Assembly: GCF_900167435.1 (NCBI RefSeq)
Contig: NZ_FUWS01000018.1
Coordinates: 1-62,008, forward strand
From: Marinactinospora thermotolerans DSM 45154
GTDB lineage: Bacteria; Actinomycetota; Actinomycetes; Streptosporangiales; Streptosporangiaceae
DNA length: 62,008 bases
Reading direction: 5' to 3'
The position numbers and the translations under genes were made by a program. Of the stretch, positions 16,475-25,352 are shown in pieces. The first letter of the stretch is position 1. Each line of letters starts with the position of its first letter. The notes beneath the pieces are model-generated. The model was not told where the DNA came from. It saw only the letters and a list, made by a program, of their open reading frames with translations, and did not search any database.

Positions 16475-17038
16475 TCAGCGCCGTGGCGGAGGGAGCTCCC
16501 TCAGGTAGATGTCCCAGTAGGGCGGGACGGTTCCCGGTATCGGCCCTTTCCGGCCGACGAGCCGCCACCCCGTGCGCAGGTACAGCGCGTGGGCGGCGGT
16601 GGCGTCGGGCTGCACCGAGAGCACGGCGCGTTCCTCATCCCGGCTCGCGAGGAGGGCGCCGAGGAGGCGGGTCGCCCACCCGCGCCGGCGCAGGCCCGGA
16701 CGGACCGCGAGATCGACCACCGCGAACGTACGCCCCTCCCATTCGCGGGTGAGCTCCTCGTCCAGTGGGGTGGGGAACCGTCCCCACCAGCGGTGGTCCA
16801 CGGGAAGGCGGTGCCCGTAGGCGAATCCGGCGATCCGCGCCCCGGCCGATCCCACGGCGACCGTGAACGTGGCGTCGGCCCGTAGCCGGAGGAGTTCCGC
16901 CTCGTGCGCCTCGGCGGCGCCGTCCTGAAAGAGGAACGGAGGCCGGAGGAACACCTCGTCGTAGAGGTGACGGATTTCGGCGTGGTAGCGCGCGGCCAGG
17001 TCGCCCGCGCCGACCACGACGTCGGGGGAGGGGCTCAC
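16475..17038 (-). CDS. GNAT-family N-acetyltransferase
   Basis: A 187-aa GCN5-related acetyltransferase. The core motif A is visible: FAVVDLAVRPGLRRRGWATRLLGALL, where RPGLRRRGWA forms the acetyl-CoA pyrophosphate loop. Later LYLRTGWRLVGRKG provides motif B. The substrate is unknown. Its start overlaps the stop of the NB-ARC gene by 4 bp, so it is translationally coupled to that gene and may modify something in the same pathway. Confidence 0.85.
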   Translation of the reverse strand: MSPSPDVVVGAGDLAARYHAEIRHLYDEVFLRPPFLFQDGAAEAHEAELLRLRADATFTVAVGSAGARIAGFAYGHRLPVDHRWWGRFPTPLDEELTREWEGRTFAVVDLAVRPGLRRRGWATRLLGALLASRDEERAVLSVQPDATAAHALYLRTGWRLVGRKGPIPGTVPPYWDIYLRELPPPRR

Positions 17039-19221
17039 CCGGACCCTCCAGGGGAGAGCGGTGACCGCGCCGGACCGTCAGCGTCATGGCCGGGAAGGCG
17101 CCTTCTGAGGTCGGCGGTCTGCTCGTCGCCGAGCTCTTCGATGAGCTCCGCGGCGACACGGTAGTGGTCGCGGGACTCCTCGATCCGTCCCAGCGCGGCG
17201 TGAGCCTCGGCCAGGCCGATGAGCGCCCGCAACTCGTTACGCCGGTTGCCGAAGGCGCGGAAGGTGGCGAGGGCGTGAGCGTAGTGGTCGAGTGACTCCG
17301 TCCAGCGTCCCGTTTCGGCGACGGTCTCGCCGAGCGCGCACAGTCCCCAGGCGGTACTCCACTCGTCCCCGATTCCGCGGAACACCTCCACCGCGTCCTG
17401 GTGGCAGCGGATCGCCTGCGCGGACTGTCCCAGCTTGCGGTGGGAGTCGCCCAGGGTGAGGAGCGCCATGCCGGTGCCGCGCTGTTCCCCGGCGGCCCGG
17501 AACGCGGAGAGGGCCTGTTCGGTGAGGGCGAGCGCCTCGTCCGGGCGTTGTCGCTCGATCAGGAGCACACCGAGTTGACGCAGGGCGAACCCCTCGATCC
17601 AGCCGTCTGCGCAGCGCCGCGCGACCTCGACGGCGCTTCGGTAGCACTCCCACGCCTCGTCGGAGCGTTTGAGCAGCCAGTTGGCGTCTCCCAGGCCGAG
17701 CAGGTTGCACGCCTGGCCCAGGTCGTCTCCGAGCGCCCGGGCGGCCTTGAGCCCGAGCAGGTGGATGTCGCGCCATTGCGTCCAATGTCCGCGCAGTTCG
17801 AAGAACCCGTACATGACGGCGGGGAGCCGCCACGCCAGGTCGTGCTGGCCGCGCTCCACCGCGGCCTGGAGAACGTCGACCAGGTTGCCCCGCTCGTCCT
17901 CGAACCAGCGCATCGCCTCGTCCACGCCGGTGAAGGACAAGGGGACTCCGGCGCCCGTCATCTCGGGCAGCGGAACCGTGTGAAAGGAGGGGAGGACGAC
18001 ACGGTGACCGTTGTCCGCCGTGTGGAGGTACCAGTTCGTCAGGCGGCGCAGCGCCAGTTCGCGTTCCTGTTCTGCTTCGTCCTGTTCCGCGCGCTCCAGC
18101 GCGTAGAGCCGGAGCAGGTCGTGAAAGCGGTACCGGCCGGTCTCCGTGACGGTGAGGAGGTGGGTTCGGGAGAGCCGTTCCAGCAGCCTTCGCGTGGTCG
18201 GGACCGTGAGGTCGGCCAGGGCGGCGCAGGCGTGCAGCCCGATCTCGCGTCCCGGATGCAATCCGGCCAGCCGGAACAGACGGGCGGCGGCGGGGTCCAG
18301 GTTGTGGTAGGAGGCTGCGAAGACCGCCCGTATGTCGCTCAACTCGTCGTCCTCGACCTCCAGGGCGTCCAGGCGCTCTCTCTCGTTCTCGAGTTCGGCC
18401 ACGAACTCGGCCAGCCCGGCGTGGGGGCGGCCGGTGACACGTTCGGCCGCGATGCGCAGGGCAAGGGGCAGGTGTGCGCAGAGCGCCACAAGCCGTTCCG
18501 CGGCCTCGGGGTCGGAGTCGATCCGCTCGTCGCCGATGATGCGGCGGAGCAGGGCGAGAGATTCGGATAGGGAGAGCACCTCGAGCACCATTCGTGTGGC
18601 CCCTTCGCGGGCGACAAGACCGGGAAGGGCGTTCCTACTGGTCACGATCGTCAGGCAGGCCGACGAACCGGGGAGGAGGGGACGGACCTGGTCGGCGCTG
18701 GCGGCATTGTCGACCAGGATCAGCATCCTCTTACCGGTGAGGACCGAGCGGTACAGCGCCGCCCGGCCGTCGATGTCGGGGGGGATCCGGTCGGGGGGCA
18801 CCTGGAGGGAGAGGAGCAGCGCGCCGAGGGCCTGCCCCGGTTCGACCCGGGGGCCGGGGCCGTACCCCCGCAGGTCGATGTAGAGGTCCCCGTCCACATA
18901 GTGCGACCGGGCCCGGTGGGCCCAGTGCACCGCGAGCGCCGTCTTGCCGACCCCGGGGGCTCCCGTGATGGCGGACACGGTGACTTTTGGGGCCTTCTCG
19001 TCGTGGGGGCTGGTGAAGGAGTCCAGCGTCGCCAGGTGGGAACGGCGGTCGACGAACACGGACACGGCCAGGGGGAGCTGCCGCTGGGCCACGGCGATGG
19101 AGCCTTTGGGGAGCTCCACGTGGACGCCGCCGTGGACCACCCCGGCCTGGATCGACGCTCCTGTGGCTCCCACGGCCTCGTTGATCGTCAGTCGGTTCGC
19201 CTCTTCGTGGGAGGGGGGCAT
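17035..19221 (-). CDS. NB-ARC/TPR STAND NTPase with N-terminal amyloid (BASS-like) motif
   Basis: A 728-aa NLR-like protein. Residues 13-36 (INEAVGATGASIQAG, then VVHGGVHVE) match the pattern N-x(3)-G-x(6)-QAG-x(2)-HGGVH of bacterial amyloid signalling sequences known from actinomycete NB-ARC proteins. The NB-ARC domain follows: P-loop GAPGVGKTA (87-95), Walker B RMLILVDNA (D171), then the winged-helix region. From about residue 440 to the end there are tetratricopeptide repeats (for example DANWLLKRSDEAWECYRSAV). In the known model, TPRs sense a trigger, the NTPase oligomerises and the amyloid motif templates a partner effector carrying the same motif. No such partner is adjacent. GNAT is coupled downstream; DUF6879 lies upstream. 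Confidence 0.85.
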   Translation of the reverse strand: MPPSHEEANRLTINEAVGATGASIQAGVVHGGVHVELPKGSIAVAQRQLPLAVSVFVDRRSHLATLDSFTSPHDEKAPKVTVSAITGAPGVGKTALAVHWAHRARSHYVDGDLYIDLRGYGPGPRVEPGQALGALLLSLQVPPDRIPPDIDGRAALYRSVLTGKRMLILVDNAASADQVRPLLPGSSACLTIVTSRNALPGLVAREGATRMVLEVLSLSESLALLRRIIGDERIDSDPEAAERLVALCAHLPLALRIAAERVTGRPHAGLAEFVAELENERERLDALEVEDDELSDIRAVFAASYHNLDPAAARLFRLAGLHPGREIGLHACAALADLTVPTTRRLLERLSRTHLLTVTETGRYRFHDLLRLYALERAEQDEAEQERELALRRLTNWYLHTADNGHRVVLPSFHTVPLPEMTGAGVPLSFTGVDEAMRWFEDERGNLVDVLQAAVERGQHDLAWRLPAVMYGFFELRGHWTQWRDIHLLGLKAARALGDDLGQACNLLGLGDANWLLKRSDEAWECYRSAVEVARRCADGWIEGFALRQLGVLLIERQRPDEALALTEQALSAFRAAGEQRGTGMALLTLGDSHRKLGQSAQAIRCHQDAVEVFRGIGDEWSTAWGLCALGETVAETGRWTESLDHYAHALATFRAFGNRRNELRALIGLAEAHAALGRIEESRDHYRVAAELIEELGDEQTADLRRRLPGHDADGPARSPLSPGGSG

Positions 19222-19241
19222 CCATGGCTCCGGAGACGAGG

Positions 19242-19805
19242 TCAGCGGGGAAGGAACATGGGGTCGAAGCCCTGCTCGTACTGGGTGAAAGGGATCGACA
19301 GGTGTATGGCGCGGTCACGCCAGAGATTCGCCTGGACGACGGCGGCCGGGTCGTCGACGAGCTCCGCGGAGCGGAAGGCTCCGTCCGCGGCGTAGTCCAT
19401 CCACACCAGGACCGAGGAGTCGAAGAGCCAATAGTCGCTGCGGGGAAGGCCGTCGGGCCATCCGGTCGCGTCGACCGGGAGGATGCGCACGTCCTCTCCC
19501 GCGCGCACCGTGTGCCGATAGGACCAGGCGCATTCGAAGCGAACGTAATCCGACAACGGCTCGGATACGACGTGTACGCGATGAAAGACCTTTCCCTGTC
19601 CGCCTCCCTTACGTACGCGGTCGATCCAGCGTGAGATCCCCGGAAACGCTCCGCGTGACTGGCCGGAGCGGAAACGCCGGAACTCCTCCAGTTCATAGGG
19701 GACGCCGTAGGTCTGTAGCGTCTCGAGCCGGTACGCGGTGTAGGAGAATTCCTCGAACAGGTGCTGGAATTTGTTCTCCTCCAGTGAGGTGAATGTCAGT
19801 CCCAT
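19242..19805 (-). CDS. DUF6879 family protein
   Basis: A 187-aa soluble protein of the actinomycete DUF6879 type. It has the N-terminal FEEFSYTAYRLETLQTYG segment, central RVHVVSEPLSDYVRFE and WSYRHTVRAGEDVRIL, and a C-terminal DYWLFDSSVLVWMDY motif. Function unknown; such genes often sit next to XRE or other regulatory genes in actinomycetes. The ATG at 19805 is 12 bp after the small ORF upstream, and the stop is 20 bp before the NB-ARC gene, so the leftward set 20033-16475 is probably one transcript. Confidence 0.8.
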   Translation of the reverse strand: MGLTFTSLEENKFQHLFEEFSYTAYRLETLQTYGVPYELEEFRRFRSGQSRGAFPGISRWIDRVRKGGGQGKVFHRVHVVSEPLSDYVRFECAWSYRHTVRAGEDVRILPVDATGWPDGLPRSDYWLFDSSVLVWMDYAADGAFRSAELVDDPAAVVQANLWRDRAIHLSIPFTQYEQGFDPMFLPR

Positions 19806-19817
19806 GGTGATTTCCAG

Positions 19818-20033
19818 TCATCCGCGAGCCTGGTACCGCCTGATGGCCTCGATGACGATTTCGGGGGCGATACGCACGGCGGTTTCGCCCGGAAGTGGAT
19901 TCTCCAGCGAGGAGAGGTCGTCGTGGGACAGTTGCGCACCCTGCACCACCAGTTCCCCGGTGTCGGCAAGGTAGACGCTGGGGCAGCCCTCGCCGCCGGA
20001 TCCCTGGTCCTTGCAGAGCATGGTCAGCTTCAT
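19818..20033 (-). CDS. Small hypothetical protein upstream of DUF6879
   Basis: A 71-aa protein starting MKLTMLCKDQGS with two Cys in the first 17 residues (C7, C17), a YLADTGELVVQG strand pair and a C-terminal helix. Similar small ORFs frequently precede DUF6879 genes in actinomycetes. It is 12 bp ahead of the DUF6879 start, so likely the first gene of the operon. AGGGAAGATG overlaps the start and provides the ribosome site. Function unknown. Confidence 0.7.
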   Translation of the reverse strand: MKLTMLCKDQGSGGEGCPSVYLADTGELVVQGAQLSHDDLSSLENPLPGETAVRIAPEIVIEAIRRYQARG

Positions 20034-20427
20034 CTTCCCTCTTCTCCGTCTGGATGTGCGGTGTTCGTTTCATTTCCCGGTTACGGAGAGGAGTAATCGC
20101 GCGACGGGGAGGTGAAAACTCCGCCTGAGAATACACAATTCTCGTTCGTGTACGCGGGGGGAATGTGCGGTGCTTCTGTCCTTATTTCGTATTGGTGCTG
20201 TCGCAGGGAAAGGGGTGACGATCGGCGGGGAGGGGTGAGACTGGTCCCCCGACCCTATAACGGTCGGTTTGGAAACCGCTATACATGACCGCCTCGATGT
20301 CCTGCGGGCTGGGACGGACACCGTCCCCGACCACCGCCACGGCCGGGTACGCTCCGCAGCAGGTCGGGGAGCGCCCGGACCGGGAGCAGGCCGCCGCGAG
20401 GGGCGGTCGCGGGCCGTGGAGGAGAAC
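20034..20427. other. Divergent intergenic region with two operator-like palindromes
   Basis: 394 bp between divergent genes, AT-richer than its surroundings. It contains two inverted repeats: GAGAAT-N5-ATTCTC at 20127-20143 and CGGTTT-N2-AAACCG at 20265-20278. Either could be an operator. No gene is supported. Confidence 0.4.
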
Positions 20428-21741
20428 GTGGGCAGGTCGGGCGGGAACCGGGGCGGTGCCGGGGGCGAGGCCCCGCGGGCGGAACGCGACGGGGACGCCG
20501 CCTCCCCCGACGAGCTGATCTCCGCCGCGTTGGCCGCCCTGGCGCGCGGTGACTCCGACGACGCGCGCCGCCGGTCCGACCGGCTGGTCGCCCGGCCCGA
20601 CGAGGCGGCGTGCCGGGCCGTCGACCGCGCGTTGTTCACCCGGCTGGTCCGCACCGTCTCCTACGCCTGGCCCAACGGCTGGCAGCCGGCCGAGCTGGTG
20701 CGCCACGTCCGCCGGGAGAACACGGAGGGCGGGGGCGAGGGCGCCCTCCACGCCCGTCTCGCCACCGACGTGATCGCGGCCGAGGCGCGCCGCTATGACC
20801 CCGCGACCGTGGACGAGCGGTGGAGCGCGCAGCTGGAGGCCCTGGGCGCGACCGTGTGGTGGGAGGACGACGACGGCTACGTCGCCGGGTGGGCCGCGCG
20901 GGAGAACGCCTACCGGGCCGAGTGGGTGGAAGCGGCCCTGGAGGTCCTGCACACCCTGTCGAGACTTCCCGCGATGGCCACGCTGCTCCCACCGCCGGGC
21001 AGGGGACGCCGCGGCCCGGCCCCGGTGGCCGCGGCGCGCGGGGCCGCGGCGGTGCCCTCCCGGATGCTGGAACGGGTGCGCGCCCTGTTGCGCAAGGCCG
21101 AGTCCACGGAGTTCCCGCAGGAGGCCGAGGCGCTGACCGCGCGGGCCCAGGAGCTGATGGCCCGCCACAGCATCGACCACGCGCTGCTGGCCGTGGAGGA
21201 GGGCGCGCAGGGGGAGGGCCCGGTGAGCCGTCGCCTGCCGGTCGACGACCCCTACGACACCGCCAAGGCGGTCCTGCTCGACGTGGTGGCCGGCGCCAAC
21301 CGGTGCCGCGCGGTGTGGGACCAGGGGGTGGGGCTGTCCACGGTGGTGGGGTTCGCCGAGGACGTCGAGGCGGTCGAGCTGCTGTTCACCTCGCTGCTGG
21401 TGCAGGCCGACACCGCGATGGTCGCCGCGGAGGCCCGCCAGCGCGCCGGCGGGCGCAAGCGCACGAAGACCTTCCGCCAGTCGTTCCTCGCGGCCTTCGC
21501 GCAGCGGATCGGCGAGCGGCTCGACGCCGCCGCGGACGCCGCGTGCCAGGAGGCGCGGGAGCGGGCGCCGGAGGCGGACCTGCTGCCGGTGCTGGCCGCC
21601 CGTGACGTCGCGGTCGCCGAGGCCGCCGACGCGATGTTCCCGGAGACGGTGACGAGCCGGGTCCGCGGCGTCCACGACCACGCGGGCTGGCGCTCGGGCC
21701 GCGACGCCGCCGACGCCGCCCCGCTGCGTCCCGCGACATGA
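20428..21741 (+). CDS. DUF2786 domain protein
   Basis: A 437-aa protein. The central DUF2786 signature (around residues 222-262: MLERVRALLRKAEST, then AEALTARAQELMARHSIDHALL) is followed by a C-terminal domain with DVVAGANRCRAVW and KTFRQSFLAAFAQRIGERL. DUF2786 proteins occur in phages and actinomycetes and are of unknown biochemical function. I chose the GTG at 20428, because GGAGGAG lies about 6 bp upstream, over an ATG 159 bp further 5' whose extra residues look random. It is transcribed alone, and a CGGTTT/AAACCG palindrome is about 150 bp upstream. Confidence 0.8.
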   Translation: MGRSGGNRGGAGGEAPRAERDGDAASPDELISAALAALARGDSDDARRRSDRLVARPDEAACRAVDRALFTRLVRTVSYAWPNGWQPAELVRHVRRENTEGGGEGALHARLATDVIAAEARRYDPATVDERWSAQLEALGATVWWEDDDGYVAGWAARENAYRAEWVEAALEVLHTLSRLPAMATLLPPPGRGRRGPAPVAAARGAAAVPSRMLERVRALLRKAESTEFPQEAEALTARAQELMARHSIDHALLAVEEGAQGEGPVSRRLPVDDPYDTAKAVLLDVVAGANRCRAVWDQGVGLSTVVGFAEDVEAVELLFTSLLVQADTAMVAAEARQRAGGRKRTKTFRQSFLAAFAQRIGERLDAAADAACQEARERAPEADLLPVLAARDVAVAEAADAMFPETVTSRVRGVHDHAGWRSGRDAADAAPLRPAT

Positions 21742-21786
21742 CGTTCGTCCCTCGCCGGCCCTCGGCCGCGGTGCCGTCCCGCGCGG

Positions 21787-22254
21787 CTAGCCCGGGGCGA
21801 CCTCGCTGGTGACCTCCCAGGCGATGCGTTCGGCGAGGTCGTCGGTGAGCTCGGCGCCGTCGAGGCGTTCGGCGAGCCGGGCGGCGTGGTAGAGCACGCG
21901 GAACCCGAGGCGCTGGGCCTCGCCGGCGCTCATGATCGCGTAGTCCTCCCACAGCTCCGGATCGACGGCCAAGACGGTGATGTCGTCGTTGTGCGGGATC
22001 GCGCCCGGCTCGTGCGCCTCGTGGATCTCGCGGATGTCGTCGGCCTCGACGTGCGGGAAGGTCCGCTCGGCGACGTAGCTGTCCTCCAACGCCGCGGCCT
22101 GGGGCGGGGTGAGGTCGTCGGCGTCGTAGCCGAAGTCCGCGGCGAGCTCGCCGAGGCGCCGCGCGATGGCGGCGACCTGACGTTCGACCGCCTGCGCGCT
22201 CGCCGGCCCGTAGCTCGTCTCCCTGATCCGGCCGGCCAGCCCCTGGACGTCCAC
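21787..22254 (-). CDS. Hypothetical protein
   Basis: A 155-aa acidic, Ala/Glu-rich helical protein of unknown function. The GTG start at 22254 is preceded by GGGAGGGG. The frame extends upstream, but that translation is Pro/Arg-rich and unlikely. Distinct segments include ADFGYDADDLTPPQAAALEDSY and a C-terminal LTDDLAERIAWEV helix (both shortened or as seen). It is divergent from the STM4015 operon, with about 200 bp between the starts. No TM segment or known motif. Confidence 0.65.
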   Translation of the reverse strand: MDVQGLAGRIRETSYGPASAQAVERQVAAIARRLGELAADFGYDADDLTPPQAAALEDSYVAERTFPHVEADDIREIHEAHEPGAIPHNDDITVLAVDPELWEDYAIMSAGEAQRLGFRVLYHAARLAERLDGAELTDDLAERIAWEVTSEVAPG

Positions 22255-22456
22255 CCGTCCCCTCCCGTCTCCTCGTCGCCTTCCGGCGGGTGAGGGCGGC
22301 GCCGTCACCGGCGTCCATGTTCCCACCTGCGGAGAGGGCCGGGAACCGGCGGTCCGCCCGGCGGGGCGCGGCGGGCCCCGCGCGGCGGGCGCGGAGATGT
22401 CGTGTGCCACTGATATGTCTTCTCGGGCCGGACATTTCGCGATCCAGGAGCGGCGC

Positions 22457-23413
22457 ATGGACATCTACGACAAGATCACCGAGTTCGGGGGCCTGCCGGT
22501 GGTCGACCTCCCACCGGACGGACCGCTGCCCGAGGCCGTCGCGGATCCGGGCGCGGTCGCCTGGCGCCTGGACGTCGACCCGTGGGACGACCGGTATCCC
22601 AAATTCCCCTTGCACTTCGCCCGTTTCCTGGAGGTCGTGGACACCACCAGGGTCACCGCGCTGGTGATCGGCACGTGGGGGGAGGGGTACGAGGACTCCG
22701 GGAGCGTCCCCCGCGACCTGCTGGTCGAGCACGCCGCGCGCTTCCCGGCGCTGCGGGCGCTGTTCTTCGGCGAGTTCACCATGGAGCTGACCGAGATCTC
22801 CTGGATCGAGCAGACCGACGTCACGCCGCTCCTCGCGGCCTTTCCCGGACTGCGCGAACTGGTCGTGCGCGGCAGCACCAGCCTGGAGTTCCCGGCCACG
22901 CGCCACGGCGAGCTGCGCAGCCTGGTGTTCCAGACCGGCGGCCTGCCCGCCGAGGTGGTCCGGGGCGTGCTGGGGTCGGACCTGCCGGCCCTGGAACACC
23001 TGGAGATGTGGTTCGGGTCGGAGTACTACGGCGGCAGCAGCACCGTCGCCGACCTCGCCCCGCTGCTCGACGCCGAGCCGTTCCCCCGCCTGTCGCGGCT
23101 GGGCCTGCGCAACGCGGAGTGGACCGACGAGCTGGTGGCGCGGCTGGCCGACGCGGCCGTCACCGGCCGGGTGCCCGACCTCGACCTGTCCCTGGGCACG
23201 CTCACCGACACCGGGGGTCGCGTCCTGCTGGAGGCGCCGGTCTTCCGCGGACTGCGCCGGCTCGACCTGCACCACCACTTCCTGTCCGAGGAGATGGAGG
23301 ACAGGCTGCGGGAGGCGTTCACCGCGGCGGGGGTCGAGATCGACCTGAGCGAGCGCGAGCAGCCCGACGTCTACGACGGCCAGGTCCACTACTACCCGGA
23401 GGTCACCGAATGA
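22457..23413 (+). CDS. STM4015 family leucine-rich protein
   Basis: A 318-aa protein with leucine-rich-repeat style segments (FPALRALFFGEF, FPGLRELVVRG, LPALEHLEMWFGSEYYGG, FPRLSRLGLRNAEWTDE, FRGLRRLDLHHHFLSEE). It fits the STM4015 family, which occurs with STM4011-4014 across actinobacteria and some proteobacteria. The ATG at 22457 is preceded by CCAGGAG. It overlaps the next gene by 4 bp. LRR proteins usually mediate binding; here it may recognise the substrate of the downstream enzymes. The system's product is not known to me. Confidence 0.85.
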   Translation: MDIYDKITEFGGLPVVDLPPDGPLPEAVADPGAVAWRLDVDPWDDRYPKFPLHFARFLEVVDTTRVTALVIGTWGEGYEDSGSVPRDLLVEHAARFPALRALFFGEFTMELTEISWIEQTDVTPLLAAFPGLRELVVRGSTSLEFPATRHGELRSLVFQTGGLPAEVVRGVLGSDLPALEHLEMWFGSEYYGGSSTVADLAPLLDAEPFPRLSRLGLRNAEWTDELVARLADAAVTGRVPDLDLSLGTLTDTGGRVLLEAPVFRGLRRLDLHHHFLSEEMEDRLREAFTAAGVEIDLSEREQPDVYDGQVHYYPEVTE

Positions 23414-24513
23414 CCTCTGCGCGGCCCCGCCCGGTCGCGGTGGTCGCGGTCCCCGGCGGGCGCCGGCTCGCCCTGTTCACCGCCGCGCTGCGCGCCGCGG
23501 GCCGCCCCGACCCCGTGGTGCTGCCGTGGCGGGGGCTGGCGGCCGGAGAGGTGAAGGTCCCGCCGGGAGCGCTGGTGCGGGTCGACTCGCCGGGCGAGGA
23601 CCCCGAGACGGCGCGGCTGCTGCGCGGCCTGCCGCACCCGCCCGACCTGTACCGCGTCGAGGGGTCGGCGGCCTTCCACGCGGGTTTTCGCGCCGCGCTG
23701 GACCGGCTGGCCGCGGAGGTGGCGGCCACCCCCGGCGCCCGGCTGGTCCAGGACCCGGCCGACCTCGTCACCATGTCCGACAAGCGGCGCTGCCACGCGC
23801 TGCTCACCGCCGCGGGCGTCCCCGTGCCGCCGGCGCTCGACGGTCCCGTCGAGGACTACGCCGCCCTGCGCGCCGGCATGGCCCGGCGCGGGTGGGGCCG
23901 GGTGTTCGTCAAACCCGCCCACGGCTCCTCCGCGTCGGGGGTGGTGGCCCTGACGGCGGGACGCGACCGGGTGCGCGCCGACACCTCCGCCGACCTCGTC
24001 CGCACCGCGGCGGGGGTGGAGCTGTACAACAGCCTGGTGATCCGCACCTACGAGTCCGAGGCCGACGTCGCGACACTCGTCGACGCGCTGTGCGCCGAGC
24101 GCGTGCACGTCGAACGCCGGCTGCCCAAGGTCGTCCACCAGGGCCGCGCGGTGGACCTGCGGGTGCTGGTGGTGGCGGGCCGGGCCACCCACGTGGTGGC
24201 CCGCGCGTCGCGCTCCCCGATGACCAACCTGCACCTGGGCAACGCGCGGGGCGACCTGACCGCGTTGCGCGCCCGGATGGGCGAGGACGCCTGGGCGCGG
24301 GCGATGGCGGTGGCCGAGCGGGCCGCCGCGTGTTTTCCGGGCACCCTGCACGCCGGCGTGGACCTGCTGGTGGCGCCGTCGCTGCGGTCCTTCGCGGTGT
24401 GCGAGGTCAACGCCTTCGGCGACCTGCTGCCCGGGGTGCTGCACGAGGGCCGCGACACCTACGCCGAGCAGGTGCGCGCGCTGCAACGGATGGAGGCGAC
24501 ATGCCCGGTGTGA
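23410..24513 (+). CDS. STM4014 family ATP-grasp protein
   Basis: A 367-aa protein with an N-terminal Rossmann-like strand (RPVAVVAVPGG) and an ATP-grasp core: MSDKRRCHALLTAAGVPVPPAL, then RGWGRVFVKPAHGSSASGVVAL, where the VFVKP Lys and the Gly/Ser-rich loop bind ATP. AGVDLLVAP and CEVNAFGD (metal-binding Glu/Asn) lie near the C-terminus. ATP-grasp enzymes join a carboxylate to an amine, thiol or hydroxyl via an acyl-phosphate. It overlaps STM4015 upstream, and the STM4013 start lies within its 3' end (13-bp overlap), indicating tight coupling. Confidence 0.87.
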   Translation: MTSARPRPVAVVAVPGGRRLALFTAALRAAGRPDPVVLPWRGLAAGEVKVPPGALVRVDSPGEDPETARLLRGLPHPPDLYRVEGSAAFHAGFRAALDRLAAEVAATPGARLVQDPADLVTMSDKRRCHALLTAAGVPVPPALDGPVEDYAALRAGMARRGWGRVFVKPAHGSSASGVVALTAGRDRVRADTSADLVRTAAGVELYNSLVIRTYESEADVATLVDALCAERVHVERRLPKVVHQGRAVDLRVLVVAGRATHVVARASRSPMTNLHLGNARGDLTALRARMGEDAWARAMAVAERAAACFPGTLHAGVDLLVAPSLRSFAVCEVNAFGDLLPGVLHEGRDTYAEQVRALQRMEATCPV

Positions 24514-25352
24514 CGCCGAGCGTCGACATGAACGCGATCGTCGGCACCCACGACATCCTGCTCGTCACGTTGGACACGCTCCGCTACGACGTGGCCCAAC
24601 GGCTGGCCGAGGAGGGGCGCACCCCCAACCTGTCGAGGGTGCTGCCCGGCGGGGGGTGGGAGCGGCGGCACGCCCCGGCGAGCTTCACCTACGCCTCCCA
24701 CCAGGCGATGCTGGCCGGGTTCCTGCCCACGCCGGCCGCTCCCGGCCCGCACCCGCGCCTGTTCGCCGCGGCCTTCCCCGGCAGCGCCACCACGGGGGAG
24801 CGCACCTGGGTGTTCGACGCCCCCGACCTGGTCTCGGGCCTGGCCGCGGCCGGCTACCACACCGCCTGCGTGGGCGGGACGGGCTTCTTCAACCGCCGTT
24901 CCCCACTGGGCTCGGTGCTGCCGGACATGTTCGCCGAGAGCCACTGGGAGCCCTCCTTCGGCGTGGCCGACCCGCGCTCCTTCGAGCACCAGGTGGCGCG
25001 CGCCGCGGAGGTCGTCACCGCGCTCCCCGCTCAGCGCAGGCTGTTCCTGCTGGTCAACGTCGCGGCCCTGCACCAGCCCAACTGGTTCCACCTGCCCGGC
25101 GCGACCGCGGCGGACGGGGACACCCCGGCCAGTCACGCCGCGGCGCTGGAGTACGTCGACCGGCACATCCCCCGGCTGTTCGCCGCGGCGGCCTCGCGCC
25201 GAGACTGCTTCGCCATCGTGTGCTCCGACCACGGCACCGCCTACGGCGAGGACGGCCACACCGGTCACCGGATCGGCCACGAGACGGTCTGGACGGTCCC
25301 CTACGCCGAGTTCACGCTGCCCCACCGCCCCCTGGAGGACCCCGCCCCGTGA
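24501..25352 (+). CDS. STM4013 family sulfatase/alkaline-phosphatase-like hydrolase
   Basis: A 283-aa protein of the alkaline phosphatase-like superfamily. The N-terminal LVTLDTLRYDV (D25, T26) supplies a metal ligand and a nucleophile position. The C-terminal CSDHGTAYGEDGHTGH (D243, H244, H253) supplies the second metal site. The Thr/Asp arrangement resembles phosphotransferases rather than Cys-formylglycine sulfatases. It overlaps its neighbours on both sides. The substrate is unknown; it may act on a group installed or removed by the radical SAM partners. Confidence 0.85.
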   Translation: MPGVTPSVDMNAIVGTHDILLVTLDTLRYDVAQRLAEEGRTPNLSRVLPGGGWERRHAPASFTYASHQAMLAGFLPTPAAPGPHPRLFAAAFPGSATTGERTWVFDAPDLVSGLAAAGYHTACVGGTGFFNRRSPLGSVLPDMFAESHWEPSFGVADPRSFEHQVARAAEVVTALPAQRRLFLLVNVAALHQPNWFHLPGATAADGDTPASHAAALEYVDRHIPRLFAAAASRRDCFAIVCSDHGTAYGEDGHTGHRIGHETVWTVPYAEFTLPHRPLEDPAP

